Made by a program: the position numbers and the translations under genes
The notes under the pieces: generated by a model
Database searches by the model: none
The model's input: only the letters and a program-made list of their open reading frames with translations
What the model was told of the DNA's origin: nothing
Assembly: GCA_948144175.1 (NCBI GenBank)
Contig: CANXME010002057.1
Coordinates: 333,501 to 397,500, forward strand
Origin: Closterium sp. NIES-65
Taxonomy: Eukaryota > Streptophyta > Zygnematophyceae > Desmidiales > Closteriaceae
DNA length: 64,000 nt
Reading direction: 5' to 3'
Part shown: piece after piece, positions 46,358 to 56,400 of the stretch
How positions within the stretch are numbered: position 1 is the stretch's first letter
Layout: every line of letters starts with the position of its first letter

Positions 46358-49300
46358 GGGATATGCAGATACAGGGACAGAGACAGAGACAACGAGTGGA
46401 GGGGAGGAAACGAATGTTGCAACGAGTTAATCTCCCAAGCAAGACACCAACACAAAGTCCGTCTGCTCTCCCTTTCCCTCACCTTCCTCCCCACCTTCCT
46501 CCCCCCCTTCCTTTTTCCCAACCCTCTGGAAAGGCCTTGACGAATTGCAGATCGAGATTGAAGCTGTTTGGACTTTTGAGGCGTCTTAAAAGTCGTATTG
46601 CAGGTCGAGATTGAAGCTGTTTGGGCTAGCGGGTGCGGCAGCTTGAGTTGACGCTAGCACATCAGAACCCACCTCCCCCCTCACCCTCTCCCCTCCCCCT
46701 TCCCCTTTAGTATCTGTCCCCCCTCCTCCACACACTCACAGGGAAGCCCTTGACGTATTGCAGAGCGAGCTTGAAGCTGTCCGGGCTAACAGACGCAGCA
46801 GCTTGAGTTGACACTAGCACATCAGAACCCAACCCCCTCAATTCACACCACCTCCCTCCCCTTCCCCGTCCCCCACGCCCTTCATTATCTTTCCTTCCCT
46901 TACACAGACACTCACAGGAAAGGCCTTGACGTATTGCAGAGCGAGCTTGAAGCTGTTTGGGTCGGCAGGGGCGGCGGCGTTGTCCCCTTCTGCGCCGGCC
47001 TTGGATGCCGCCCGGCCCGGTGGCAGGGGCGCTGCCACGGATGGTTTCTGGTGAAGTTGAAGGGAGAAAGGAGAGAAGAGAGCGGTGAAGAGGGGTAGAG
47101 TGGGGTGAAGAGAGGGAGAGTGGGGTGAAGAGAGGGAGAGCTTGGTGAAGAGTGGTAGAATCTGGCAGTTAAAGGATACCTTGTGATTTGTCAAACCCCT
47201 TATGCACTTCAACGCTTGTTAATCCCGTTCTATTCCTCAAGGCTCATCTACCCTCTCCATTGAGTGTAATTCACCATGCAAGGTTGCTTGTATCGCAGGG
47301 CAAGTGAGGGGCAAGTGAGGAGATGAGACTGTAATCAATAGATCTGCAACATCATTTCTAGCCCTCAATGTCTGAGAACCCCATTCCCCCGTCTGTGACT
47401 CACCGTGCATCGCTGCTCAACTTTTGAGTCGACTCAACTTTTGACTTTTGAGTCGACTCAACTTTTGACTTTTGAGTCGACTCAAAAGTCAATGTCTGAG
47501 AACCCCATTCCCCTGTCTGTGACTCGCCGTGCGTCGCTGCTCGTATCGCAGAGCGAGGGAAGAGATGAGGGTGGGACCAAGCGGTTTGATACCCCATTCC
47601 TGATTTGTTAACCGCGTTTCACGTCCCAAGGTCTGTAATCCCCATTCTACTGAATGTAACTCACTGCGCGACGCCACTCGTAGCGCAGAGCGAGGGAGGA
47701 GATGAGAGCGGGATCAAGCAGTTTGGTTACTCCATTCTACCCCCCAAGAAATGTTAGCACCGTTCCACAACATCATGCAGCTTACCGCGCGACGCTGCTC
47801 GTATCGCAGAGCGAGGGAAGAGATGAGAGTGGGATCAAGCGGCGGGTCAGACGGGGATGATGCGCGGAAGGCAGAGAAGGGGACGCGGATCTGAGGAAAA
47901 ACAGGGAGGGGGGGAGATGGGGGGAAGGTGGGGGAGGGGGGTGCGCGGGGGTGTGGGAGGGTGGAGCGGGGTTAGAGGGTGGGAAGGCGTGGGTTGGACG
48001 GGGATGATGGGCGGAAGGGGGAGCAGGCGATGATGGGCGGAAGGGGGAGCAGGGGATGATGGGCGGAAGGGGGAGCAAGGGATGATGGGCGGAAGGGGGA
48101 GGAGGAAATGCGAATCTGGAGAAAGAGCGAATGGGGAGGAGGAGGCCCCGAAAATGGAGGGGACAGGAGGTGAAGGGTGGGTTTGATAAAAACGGGGGAG
48201 AATGGGGAAGAAGAGCGGAAAGGGAAGTTAGAAGTCAGAAGGGGAGGGAGGGGAGGGAGGGTGTGTGAGAAAGGGAAGCGACGGGGACTAGTGGTGGTTG
48301 TTGAGTCGACTCAAAAGGACTAGTGTTGATTGTGAAAATGAGGCGAGAACTGGACATGAGATGCTCTACGTGCCAGCCAAGAGCAGGGAATGCAAATCTA
48401 CTTTTTCCACCTTCATCTCTCACACATTCTGCTCTCCCCTCTCCGTGTCTTCACAACAGCCACACACTCATGCTCCTCCTCCCTCCTCCTCCACCTCTTG
48501 AGACTCAACTCAAACGTCACATCCTCCTCTCTCACTCACCGTGTTCTGCCCTTTCCTTGTCTTAACAACAGCCACATACTCATACTCCTCCTCCTCCACC
48601 TCCTCCTCTTCTTCCACCAAAATCTCCCCATCCTCCCCCATTCTCTCCACGCGCGTCCCATCCCTCGCCACACGCAGCACCAGCGAGTATGGCTTGCCGT
48701 CCGACACGAACCGGAACACCAGACCCTCGAAGCTGAGGGGACAGGGAAGGGGAGGGAGTTGGGGAGTTGGGTCAAGTAGGGGCAGAGCGGGAATATCAGC
48801 CCACCCACAGCACCAGCGAGAAAGGCTTGCCGTCCGACACGAACCGGAACACCAGACCCTCGAGGCTGAGAGGATGGGAGAACGAAGGGGGAGAGAGCAG
48901 AGGAGTTGGGATGGGTGGGGATAGACGGGAAGGCCAGCCCACCCGCAGCACCAGCGAGTAGGGCTTGCCGTCCGATACGAATCGGAACACCAGACCCTCG
49001 AAGCTGAGGGGACAAGGGAAGTAGATGAGGAATTGGGGTGAGTCGGGACAGACGGACAAGCGAGCGAATAGAGGAGTTGGGATGAGTGATGACCCAGGAC
49101 GAGGTCAGCCCTCCCGGGGCACAAGCGGGTAGGGCTTGCCGTCCGACACCACACGAACAGGAAGCGAGGAGGGGATGGGGGGAAAAGGGGGGAGGAGGGG
49201 AGGGAGGGAGGAGGGGAGGGGCAGAGGTGGGAAGGGGGAAGGACATAGGGGGATGGCGGAAGGGGAAACGGAATCACTTAGAAACCAACCCGACCATCAC

Positions 49301-50515
49301 TCACCGTCCAAACGACAATCCCTCTGGAAGCGCGATCCGTCTCTTCGCCTCCACATACCCCCCGCGCGTGAACACGTATCCGGAAAACACGCCTCTCCCG
49401 TCCTCCGTGATACTAAACTCCGCGTCCATCCCCGCGCCGTACCGCAGGTCTATATCGTCCTTAATAGTCCGCCCCTCTCCTAACTCCCACCCTTCCTGGA
49501 ATCGCTCTTTGCTGAGTCTAAGAACCAGGGCTTTGCTCTTGCTGCTGCGGCCGGCGCGGCGCTGCGCTAAGTGGTGATTATAGTCTAGGAACGCCTTGGA
49601 GAGATTAACTACGCCCATGTGGTCGACCCGTTGGAGGTCAGCGGCCATTGCGGAGCGAGCCGAGGCGCAGAAGACGACCTTATTGCACCCCTCCACCGCC
49701 TTTTGTAGTGCCGCCTCGTCAGCCAAATCAGCAACTGCCACCTGGCACGCACGTGGCAGCTGCTCGAGGGTCTCCGGATCCGCGCTTCTTACAAGGGCTT
49801 TAACAGTGTACCCACGCAAGAGCAACTTTCTTACAAGCACTTTCCCGACGCGGCCCGTCGCTCCCGCTACAAGCACAGTCGTGAACTGAGCGCTAGGGAC
49901 ACCAAAATCGGCGTCCAAACCGCCTCGCACCAGCTCGGTATAATCCTCCGCATCCACCGGCGCCGGACGCGCTATCTGGCCCAGCTGGATCAATCTCCGC
50001 CACACATCGTCGAGAAACTGCCGGGATCGACGGCCGAGATCCACAGGGTTCACGTCTTCAAGCGACAGCTGCTGCTGCTGCTGCTGCTGCGAAGCTTCGC
50101 CCAATTGCTCCTGCTGCTGCTGCTGCTTCACGGCCTGAAGTTGCTGCGCAGTTTCGTCGGCAGCGACGGGGTCAGCCAGTGGAACGTCGGCCTTGATTGG
50201 GCGGCTGCCCGACGGTGCTGCTGCGGAATCTGCGAATTCGGGATTCGCAGAATTCGAAGTTAAATTAGAACTCTCGTCATTGCCTCCGGCTGCTCGTGTG
50301 CGCACTACGTGGAAACGCTGCGAATGGAATAACGGATGCCTCTTGTCGAGAGAACTGGCGCGCCTAGTGCACACGGGAGACGAAATGAGCGGAGACTTGC
50401 GGAGGAAGGGGACTGGAAAACCGCTGCGTTGCGCAGATGCGGAATGCGCGGCAGCAGTTACACCCCCCGCGGTGCTCAGGCGCACGGGAACGGCGGGCGA
50501 CGCGACGATAGCCAT
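43760..50515 (-). CDS. HCF173: HCF173-like chloroplast psbA translation factor
   Basis: Nine exons give about 681 residues: 50515-49305, 48732-48540, 47890-47786, 47047-46916, 46303-46214, 45272-45150, 44467-44390, 44047-44006, 43831-43760. All are GT-AG and phase-consistent. The N-terminus looks like a chloroplast transit peptide, then two glutamine-rich patches; the conserved core starts at DVNPVDLGRRSRQ (about 155). VLVAGATGRVGK (about 214-225) is the NAD(P)-binding turn of the NmrA/SDR fold; a CIA30 domain is inserted from about 330 (GMDAEFS, GYVFTRGGYVE, RVPFSAFR), then the fold resumes (LGYTIVRPGPL, ALVFDQGNRI, ISCADVADVCVKSLHD, HLPDRANNYLTPAL). Arabidopsis HCF173 binds the psbA 5' region and is needed for D1 synthesis in photosystem II. 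This copy is longer, partly from Gln and Glu runs. Almost every intron carries exon echoes. Confidence 0.95.
44232..44389 (-). repeat. 18-bp minisatellite grown from the exon 7 donor of HCF173
   Basis: On the minus strand, exon 7 ends GAT and the intron opens GTGAGTGAATGTGGTAAC. About nine tandem units of CATGTGAATGTGGTAACC follow, that is, the first intron bases repeated. The array fills the start of the intron. Confidence 0.9.
44470..44530. repeat. GT and GA dinucleotide runs
   Basis: Simple repeat (GT)n(GA)n(GT)n inside an HCF173 intron, three bases past the exon 7 acceptor. Confidence 0.9.
44700..45035 (-). repeat. Donor-edge echoes of HCF173 exon 6, with palindromes
   Basis: Three copies of the exon 6 end (GCTCTGGTGTTCGACCAGG and on to the donor) at about 44704-44765, 44873-44928 and 44976-45055. 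Two keep a GTGAGG donor. Between the second and third lie two copies of GACTTTTGAGTCGACT (44931-44970). Confidence 0.92.
45340..45760 (-). repeat. Acceptor-edge echoes of HCF173 exon 6, with palindrome
   Basis: Upstream copies of the exon 6 start (GCAGCAGAGACGCATCTGCG, acceptor included) at about 45345-45400 and 45488-45552, and a decayed one at 45630-45720. The decayed copy contains CTTTTGAGTCGACTCAAAAG (45667-45686) between two copies of ATGTTGCGCAG. Confidence 0.9.
45880..46140 (-). repeat. Donor-edge echoes of HCF173 exon 5 and a 10-bp satellite
   Basis: Two copies of the exon 5 end (CGGCACTCCTGCT on the plus strand, with CATCTTGG) at about 45882-45940 and 46092-46165. Between them are nine units of TGATGCAGAG (45948-46040). 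Confidence 0.85.
46440..46490 (-). repeat. Acceptor-edge echo of HCF173 exon 5
   Basis: On the minus strand GACGGACTTTGTGTTGGTGT repeats the first half of exon 5, about 140 bp upstream of it. Confidence 0.8.
46525..46800 (-). repeat. Donor-edge echoes of HCF173 exon 4, with palindrome
   Basis: Copies of the exon 4 end at 46543-46570, 46596-46624 and 46741-46800. The first two are separated by GACTTTTGAGGCGTCTTAAA plus AGTC (46571-46594). Confidence 0.9.
47366..47740 (-). repeat. Donor-edge echoes of HCF173 exon 3, with palindrome cluster
   Basis: The exon 3 end with intron (minus strand ending CTGCGATACGAGCAGCG) is repeated at about 47655-47725 and 47530-47590. Next, a 53-bp unit is present at 47366-47418 and again at 47491-47542. 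Between these two copies lie three palindromes in a row, including a perfect 28-bp one at 47465-47492. Confidence 0.9.
47990..48150 (-). repeat. Minisatellite from the acceptor edge of HCF173 exon 3
   Basis: Four units of about 26 bp (GATGATGGGCGGAAGGGGGA on the plus strand) follow a decayed acceptor copy (minus strand CTCCAGATTCGCATTTCC). Exon 3 itself contains CCTTCCGCGCATCATCCCCG, the likely seed. Confidence 0.8.
48285..48332. repeat. 16-bp direct repeat split by palindrome
   Basis: GGACTAGTGGTGGTTG and GGACTAGTGTTGATTG (two differences) flank TTGAGTCGACTCAAAA. This is the tidiest of the palindrome sites. Confidence 0.9.
48423..48530 (-). repeat. Donor-edge echo of HCF173 exon 2, with decayed palindrome
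   Basis: About 74 bp of the exon 2 end are repeated downstream (48423-48496). Between echo and exon is a decayed palindrome, CTTGAGACTCAACTCAAACG (about 48497-48516). Confidence 0.8.
48808..49160 (-). repeat. Acceptor-edge echoes of HCF173 exon 2
   Basis: Three upstream copies of the exon 2 start (TTCGAGGGTCTGGTGTTCCG...) at about 48808-48872, 48952-49007 and 49125-49165. Two have intact acceptors and a following GTGGGC donor-like site, so they could act as mini-exons; they would duplicate about 21 residues of the CIA30 domain. Confidence 0.9.
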
Positions 50516-51641
50516 GACAAGTGCGGCCCAGCAATGAACCACCAAATTAGGCGAACACGAATGACTCAAAAGGCCTGAATAAAAATATGTTCAACCACCA
50601 GTCGCTCACTTCTCTCGTTCTCCTTGGAAGCCAGGCTTGGAGAATGTCAGAATGCCACATGGGAGGCAGAGTTTGGAGCTGGGGAATTTGCTCTGGCAGG
50701 CATTGAGATTTCCTCGGTTTGGCGTTGGGTTTGGCTCGGTTCTACCTTGGGATTGGTTCGTTCAGGCTGGGACGCGTCGAAGGGTGACGTGGAATTGCGC
50801 GCCAGGCTGGGCTCCCAAAAGTGTGGTCGCAAGGCAGCCATTGGGACCTTCGGTGGGTCCAGATTGGATCGCATTGACGTGGAATCGAAGGCTTCCACGA
50901 CACCTGGGCCACGATCGACAATGCTACGTGGTCAGAGCAGATGCCAGAAATTTCGCACGACGATGTAGGTTCACTTTACGAAGTTTACCTAACTGCCAGC
51001 AGTAAGTACACCGAACAGAGGCAAGAGTGTTAATGCATCTAATTAAACCAGAATAGCCTACGAGAATGCTAACGTAGCTGGAAGCCCCATTATTGTAAAG
51101 TCATCATAGAATGACAACTTATGCCTCACTAAGCATTGCACAGCATTATCTCATAAGATCTGGTTCACCAGTACAAAAGCATAAACAAAAGCCTACTAAA
51201 AGCAACTTTCTAAGCATAAACATAAGCCTACAAAAAGCAACTTTCTGGTTCACCAGTACCAGCCATTTGGAACTGTTGCAGACCTAACTAACAAACCTAC
51301 AACAATCACTCGAAATTACACTGCAGAACAGGCTTTCAAACACCCCTATTTCACAAGCTTAGTGATGAAGACATCCCAATTCCTGCCCCACAGTTGATTC
51401 TTGCAACTGGAACCCACCACACCATGCCGAGCCATTTTGCAGCCAGGCATGAAGCTGCTCCAAGCGATTCCTGCTCCTGACCAAGAATGGTGCAGCCACC
51501 AACTTTGGAAGGGCACAAATAACGAACGATCCGCTTAGACACTCAAAAGTTTCAGCTGTCCAGCCGGCACAAGCATTACCCGTTTCATCCAGAGAAAACG
51601 ATGGAGGTCGAGATTGCAGAGTTCGGTAAATTCACTGAGGG
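50516..51641. other. HCF173 upstream region and 3' flank of the next gene
   Basis: About 1.1 kb without a recognised gene. It should contain the HCF173 promoter. A local tandem duplication (about 51165-51265, unit AGCATAAACA-AAGCCTAC-AAAAGCAACTTTCT) and the phrase CTGGTTCACCAGTAC repeated on both sides of it are the only structures I see. Confidence 0.5.
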
Positions 51642-51681
51642 TTAGAGTATGACACATCCACACTTGGCGGACTCGGGCTGC

Positions 51682-51718
<37 letters not shown>

Positions 51719-52596
51719 AGACAAGATGAAAATACCAAATCGGTCAAGGCAGATGTATGGTCTGAAACAAAAGACGAACGGAAAGAACAAGATAGAGAGG
51801 ACGTGATAACGTTAATGACAAATGAAGGGGAAAAAAAAAGAACCATAATAAACCTCGTTCGGAAAATAGAGTCTGACAACTTATGTAGGTTGAACGAGCT
51901 GGATTCGACGAAACTTATAACTGTTTCGTATCAACTCATGGGAGTCTGATATCTATGTCCGAATTGCGTCACTAGAGTAGCACATAGGGAACTTTTCGCA
52001 GAATGTTAGTTGATTAAAGCTTACCTCAGGAGGAGTATCTTTGTTGACCTTCGTCTTGTGGGGCTCCGGGAATGCTGGAACCCCCCCACCCGAGCTGACG
52101 TCTCTAAATTGCGCAGTGAACCCGCCACCGCCCTTCTTGCCACCACCCCCTGTTGGCGGCATCCCGCCCTCCGACTGCACCGGGAAATGTGAGAACAAGG
52201 GGGAAAGGATATTAGGGAGGATATGGGAGGATGGGGAGGAGGAAATACGCGAGGGATTGGTACGAATGGTGGAGGGAGAGTTGAAATAAAGGACTCGAAG
52301 GCGAGACTTGTGTGGCACTTCAAAGATATCATGCGGAGATGGAAGCGCGCGAAGGAGAGATGGTTCCCAAGGGAAGAGCTTGGGGTCGAGAGTAAAGTGG
52401 TACAAGTTGAGGTACGAAAGGTTCAGATCGTAAAAACAAAGGGAAAAAGAACTGGATAATGATGAAGACAACAACACCACATGACAGGGAGAACAGACTT
52501 CTGGCGAACTTGGAAGGACCAGCTGTCCAGCTAACATGAGGGTATGGTAACTGTGGTTGTTGAACAGGTTTTAGTTTGAATCAAACGTACCGCCAT
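51642..52596 (-). CDS. Small protein with C-terminal CaaX prenylation box
   Basis: Three exons: 52596-52591 (ATG GCG only), 52174-52025 and 51677-51642, giving 63 residues. The start has a strong context (GGCCATGGCG), the introns are GT-AG (donors GTACGT and GTAAGC) and the phases fit. The protein is Gly-rich at first (GGGGKKGGGG), has FTAQFRDVSSGGG and FPEPHKTKVNKD, and ends KCGCVIL, a CaaX box of the leucine type expected to be geranylgeranylated; the extra cysteine could be acylated. That predicts a small membrane-tethered protein. I do not recognise the family. Ubiquitin-fold (MUB) proteins and G-protein gamma subunits have similar tails but different bodies. The last intron ends in a 31-T tract before its acceptor. 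Confidence 0.55.
51686..51716 (+). repeat. Homopolymer A-run (31 A)
   Basis: On the coding strand of the small CaaX-protein gene it is a T-run that forms the polypyrimidine tract of the last acceptor (TTTGCTGGCAG). Confidence 0.95.
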
Positions 52597-52854
52597 GGCC
52601 TGGATGGGTCTTCAAAGTCAAAGCGAAAGGGAAGGTGTACGTAACCCTAAAAAACGTAGAAACACTTCTATACTACTTCGCAGCAGCCCCTCGAAATGAC
52701 GTAAACTACAACCTTCTGCCACCGAACGTGATGAGCATCGGCAGATAAGATCACTGCACCCAATTGATATGAGAAGTTGGAGCAAAAGGTTCCACCAGAG
52801 CGTATCCTAATGGTTCCTCGAGCAGAGCTGAAACAGGAAAACACGCAAATGCAT

Positions 52855-53190
52855 GATTCAGATGCGGAAGAGGTAGTCGTTGGAGCGTGACTGCGGAAGG
52901 TTGGTGAAGGCGGAGAAGTGGAGGGAGTATGGGGGGAAAATGGGGGGAGAAGTGTGGGGAGAATACGGGAAACAGAAGAGGAAGCCCCTGGGTGTATTCC
53001 CCCGAACAAGCACAACGAATCTTTCCGCCCGCCCTGCCTGCCGCTGCATCCTGTCAAACCCGCGGAACCGCCATCAGGCACATGCAGAACGGCGGAGAAC
53101 GCAGGCATGGGGGTCACCCGGAGGAGAGGTGATGATGGGGGGTTGCGGAAGGCCCAGAGCGTGTTGCGGTTGGTGAGGTGAACGGACTTC
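52855..53190 (-). pseudogene. Possible kelch-like gene fragment
   Basis: A minus-strand open stretch reads LTNRNTLWAF, then GGRKDSLCLFGG, and after a possible short pyrimidine-rich intron SNDYLFRI with a stop. Small hydrophobics-GG followed by ND-x-hydrophobic is the kelch-repeat pattern. There is no room upstream for the rest of a kelch protein, because the coiled-coil gene ends at 53478, and no ATG opens the stretch. It may be a remnant or chance. A different frame over the same DNA is also open to about 52727, so the reading is uncertain. Confidence 0.2.
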
Positions 53191-53477
53191 TGGAGAAAGA
53201 GTACACTACTTTTCCACGTGTCGCGCGGTTACTGCATGGATGTTGCCAGGCTTTCCCGCTCTCTGCGACGTGCGTGACTACGACTTGGAAGTGCTGCTAC
53301 GATTCGCTCCCCACCTCCACTTCACTTGCAGCCTCTGTGCTCAAGTGATTCGTGAGTGTGCAGGCCGTTTTAGTAATAGTGATAATGATAAAACACATGG
53401 ATGGCCACTTATGTTACATGTCAATCAATAAAACAAAAACATTTCTCTTACCCAACCAGGCACAAGCAAACAACCTT

Positions 53478-56400
53478 CTAAAAAACGGCACTCTGGGGAC
53501 CGTCCGTTCCACGTGGGGTGTTCGCCTCACTCTTCACCGCTTTCTTCCCTAAAAACCCCCCCATCACAGACTTCCTCCACCCAGTCTTGCTACCAGACGT
53601 TCCACGCCTACCCTTCCCTTCTCCCTCCGGTCTCTTCATGCGCAACGGAGCAGGGACCCCCATAGACGCCCTGAGCGAGGGAGGCGGAGTCCCGGCCGCT
53701 GAAGCAGGACCGTTGATCGGCGTTGCAACCGCAGAGGACGGCCCTGATTGACCGGCACTCATGAAATGCCTTATAGCACGAAGCTGCCCAGGATGGAACT
53801 CCGCACTCTTGGCAAATATCCCACTGTCTTCCCCTGCTGCAGTTGACAGGAGCCCAGAGGTGGGAATGGACGGCATACTCGCACGATTGCTGGCTGTATT
53901 GTAAGACGAGCTCCTTCCTGGAAACATCCTTGCAGCGGACGGACCAGCATCACTGCCAGCTGCACCAGCAGCACCACCAGCACCAGCAGCACCACCAGCA
54001 CCCGCAACAGCAGCAGCAGCTGCTGCAGCTGCAACAATCTCCCCCTCTTGGCTCCTCCCTACCAGAGACGCCTCCCTCCACTTCCTCAGAGTGTCCGCTG
54101 CTTCCTCTTCAACCCGCTTCTTCCGGATCCGAGCCTCCTCCCTCCACTTCCGAACCTCGCCTTCCAGAGCATCCAAGGTTCGGCGAAGTGCCCTAACCTG
54201 CAGCCGAAGCTCCCCTTCCGCATCCTTAGCTGTCTTCAACTCTCCCTCAACCGCAGCCAGCTTAAAAGACATCTCAGCCTCCATCTTCCCCTTCTCCACC
54301 ACCACTCTATCCTTCTCCGCTTCTGCAGCAGCAGCAGCCACTGCTGCCGCTGCCGCAGCCTCGGCCGCAGCAGCGGCAGCGGCAGCATCCTTGGCTCTCC
54401 GTTTCTCCTCGCCCTCCTTCCATTTGCGTTCCAAGCTTCCTTGATTCACCCTAGCTCGCCACAGACTAGCCGCAAGCCGCACTGACCCCCCAGTCTTGGC
54501 CTCTTCAGCTGCTGACCTCGCTGCTGCTTCTGACACTCTCAACCCCTCCATCTCCATCCGCACCGTTTCCAACTCCCCCTCCGCTGTGCCCGCACGTTCC
54601 CGAGCCTCAGCAGCTTCGGCCAGAGCTGTTTCCGCTGCTAGTCTAGCCTCGGCAGCCTCGGCCTGGGCCGCCTCTGCCGCCTGCTTAGCTTCTGCGGCTT
54701 CAGCTTGAGCCAATTCTTCACCCTCCTTCGCCCTTCCAGCTTCCAACTGTGCGTTAACTGCTGCCACTCGAGCCTCTTCCTCCCTCCCCTTCGCCTCTCC
54801 TTCTCGGCTCCTTGCTTCCTCTGCTGCTGCCTCTGCTGCCACAACCGCTGCTGCTGCTGCCGCTGCCGCTGCCTCTGCTGCTCTCTGCGCTCTTTCCGCT
54901 GCTGCTTTCCCTGCCAGAGCTGCTTCTTTCTCTGCCAAAGCCTGCCGCATCTGCTTCTCCCCTCCCGCTGCCACTGCAGCAGACGACGCCAGTGCTGCTG
55001 TCACCCTTGTTTCTGCCTCCTCCTCCAGTTCTTTCACTCTCTCCCTCTCCTTCCTCAACTCCTCATCAAGCTCTTTCACTCTCTCCCCCTCCTTCCTCAA
55101 CTCCTCCTCCATTTCCCCCCTCTCCTCCTCAAGCTTATCCTTCTCTCCCTGTACTCTATCTCTCTCCCCCTCTAACCGATCCCTCTCCTCCTCTAGCTCC
55201 TGTATCCTCCCAGCCAGTTTCACCCCCGTTGCTTCCAATCCACTCCTTCCTTCCTCCAGATCACCCATCCTCTCTGTAAGCTGCTTCACCTGCTCCTCTA
55301 GAACGCCCTTCTCCTCCTCCATCTTACTCCGCAACTCCTCCTTCTCCTTCTCAGCCTCCCCAACAGCCTCCTCCTTCTCTCTCCCCAACCGCTCTACCTC
55401 AGCTGCCCACTCCCCTCTCACCTTCTCCAACTCCTCCTTACCCTTCTCCACCTCCTCCTCTCGCTCCTTCAACCTCCCTCTCAACCCCTCCATCTCCCCT
55501 TCCATCGCCACCACCATCTCACTCCCTCTACTCGCTGCCATCCTCGCAGCCTCCCTCGCCTCCTCCTCTGCTTCCTTAGCCCCCGCCAACTCCTCCCTCA
55601 ACCCTGCCTCCCTCTCCTCCCCCTCCCTCCTCTCCCTCTCCAGACCCTCCAGTTTTTCCAGCAGCTCTTGCACCTTCCTCTGCGCCTCTCCTTCAGACAT
55701 TTTCGCCGATTCTTTCACAGCAGCAGCAGTAGCCGCGGCAGCGGCAGCAGAAGCAGCAGCCGCAGCCGCAGCAGCCTCCTTAGCCTCGGCACTGGCCCGA
55801 GCCTCTTTCAACTCTTCCTCAAGCCCTGCTATCCTCTCCTCTTTCTCCCGAACCTCCCCAGTCAACCGTTCCACATCACCCTTCACCTGCCCGAGCTCAT
55901 CTTTCACCTGCCCCATCTCCCGCTCTTTCTCTCCCAGCTCGCCATCCTTAGCCGCTGCCGTCGCCACTGCTGCCGCCGATGCAGCAGCAGCCTCCGCTCT
56001 AGCAGCAGCCTCAGCCGCAAGCGCCGCCTCCAAATCCTCCTCAGCCTCCTTCTTCCCCTCCTCACTCTCCTCCAACGCCATCCTCACTTCCTCCAACTCT
56101 CCTCTCACTTCCTCAAGAGTCTTTTTTGTCTCATGCAGCTCCTCCCTTGTCTTTTCATGGGCATCCACCTCAGCAGCCAGCCCATGCTTGGTCCCATCCA
56201 TCCCCTCTAAAAGCGTCTCCACTTTCTCTCGGAGCCGCTCGTTCTCTGCACTCAGTTCTTCCTTCTCGCCCCTCTCCTTTGCCAAAGCCTCCTCTAGCTC
56301 CTTCCTCTCCCCCTCCTTCTTCTCCAGCTCCCCCTTTATAGTCACAATCTCCTCATTAGCAGCATCCAGAGCTGCCTGGGTCTCCCCAACCACAGCCGCA

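Noticed and set aside
51642-52184. Membrane-anchored ubiquitin-fold (MUB) protein
   Set aside because: Only the K-C-x-C-x-x-L tail resembles MUB; the body has no ubiquitin fold and is too short.
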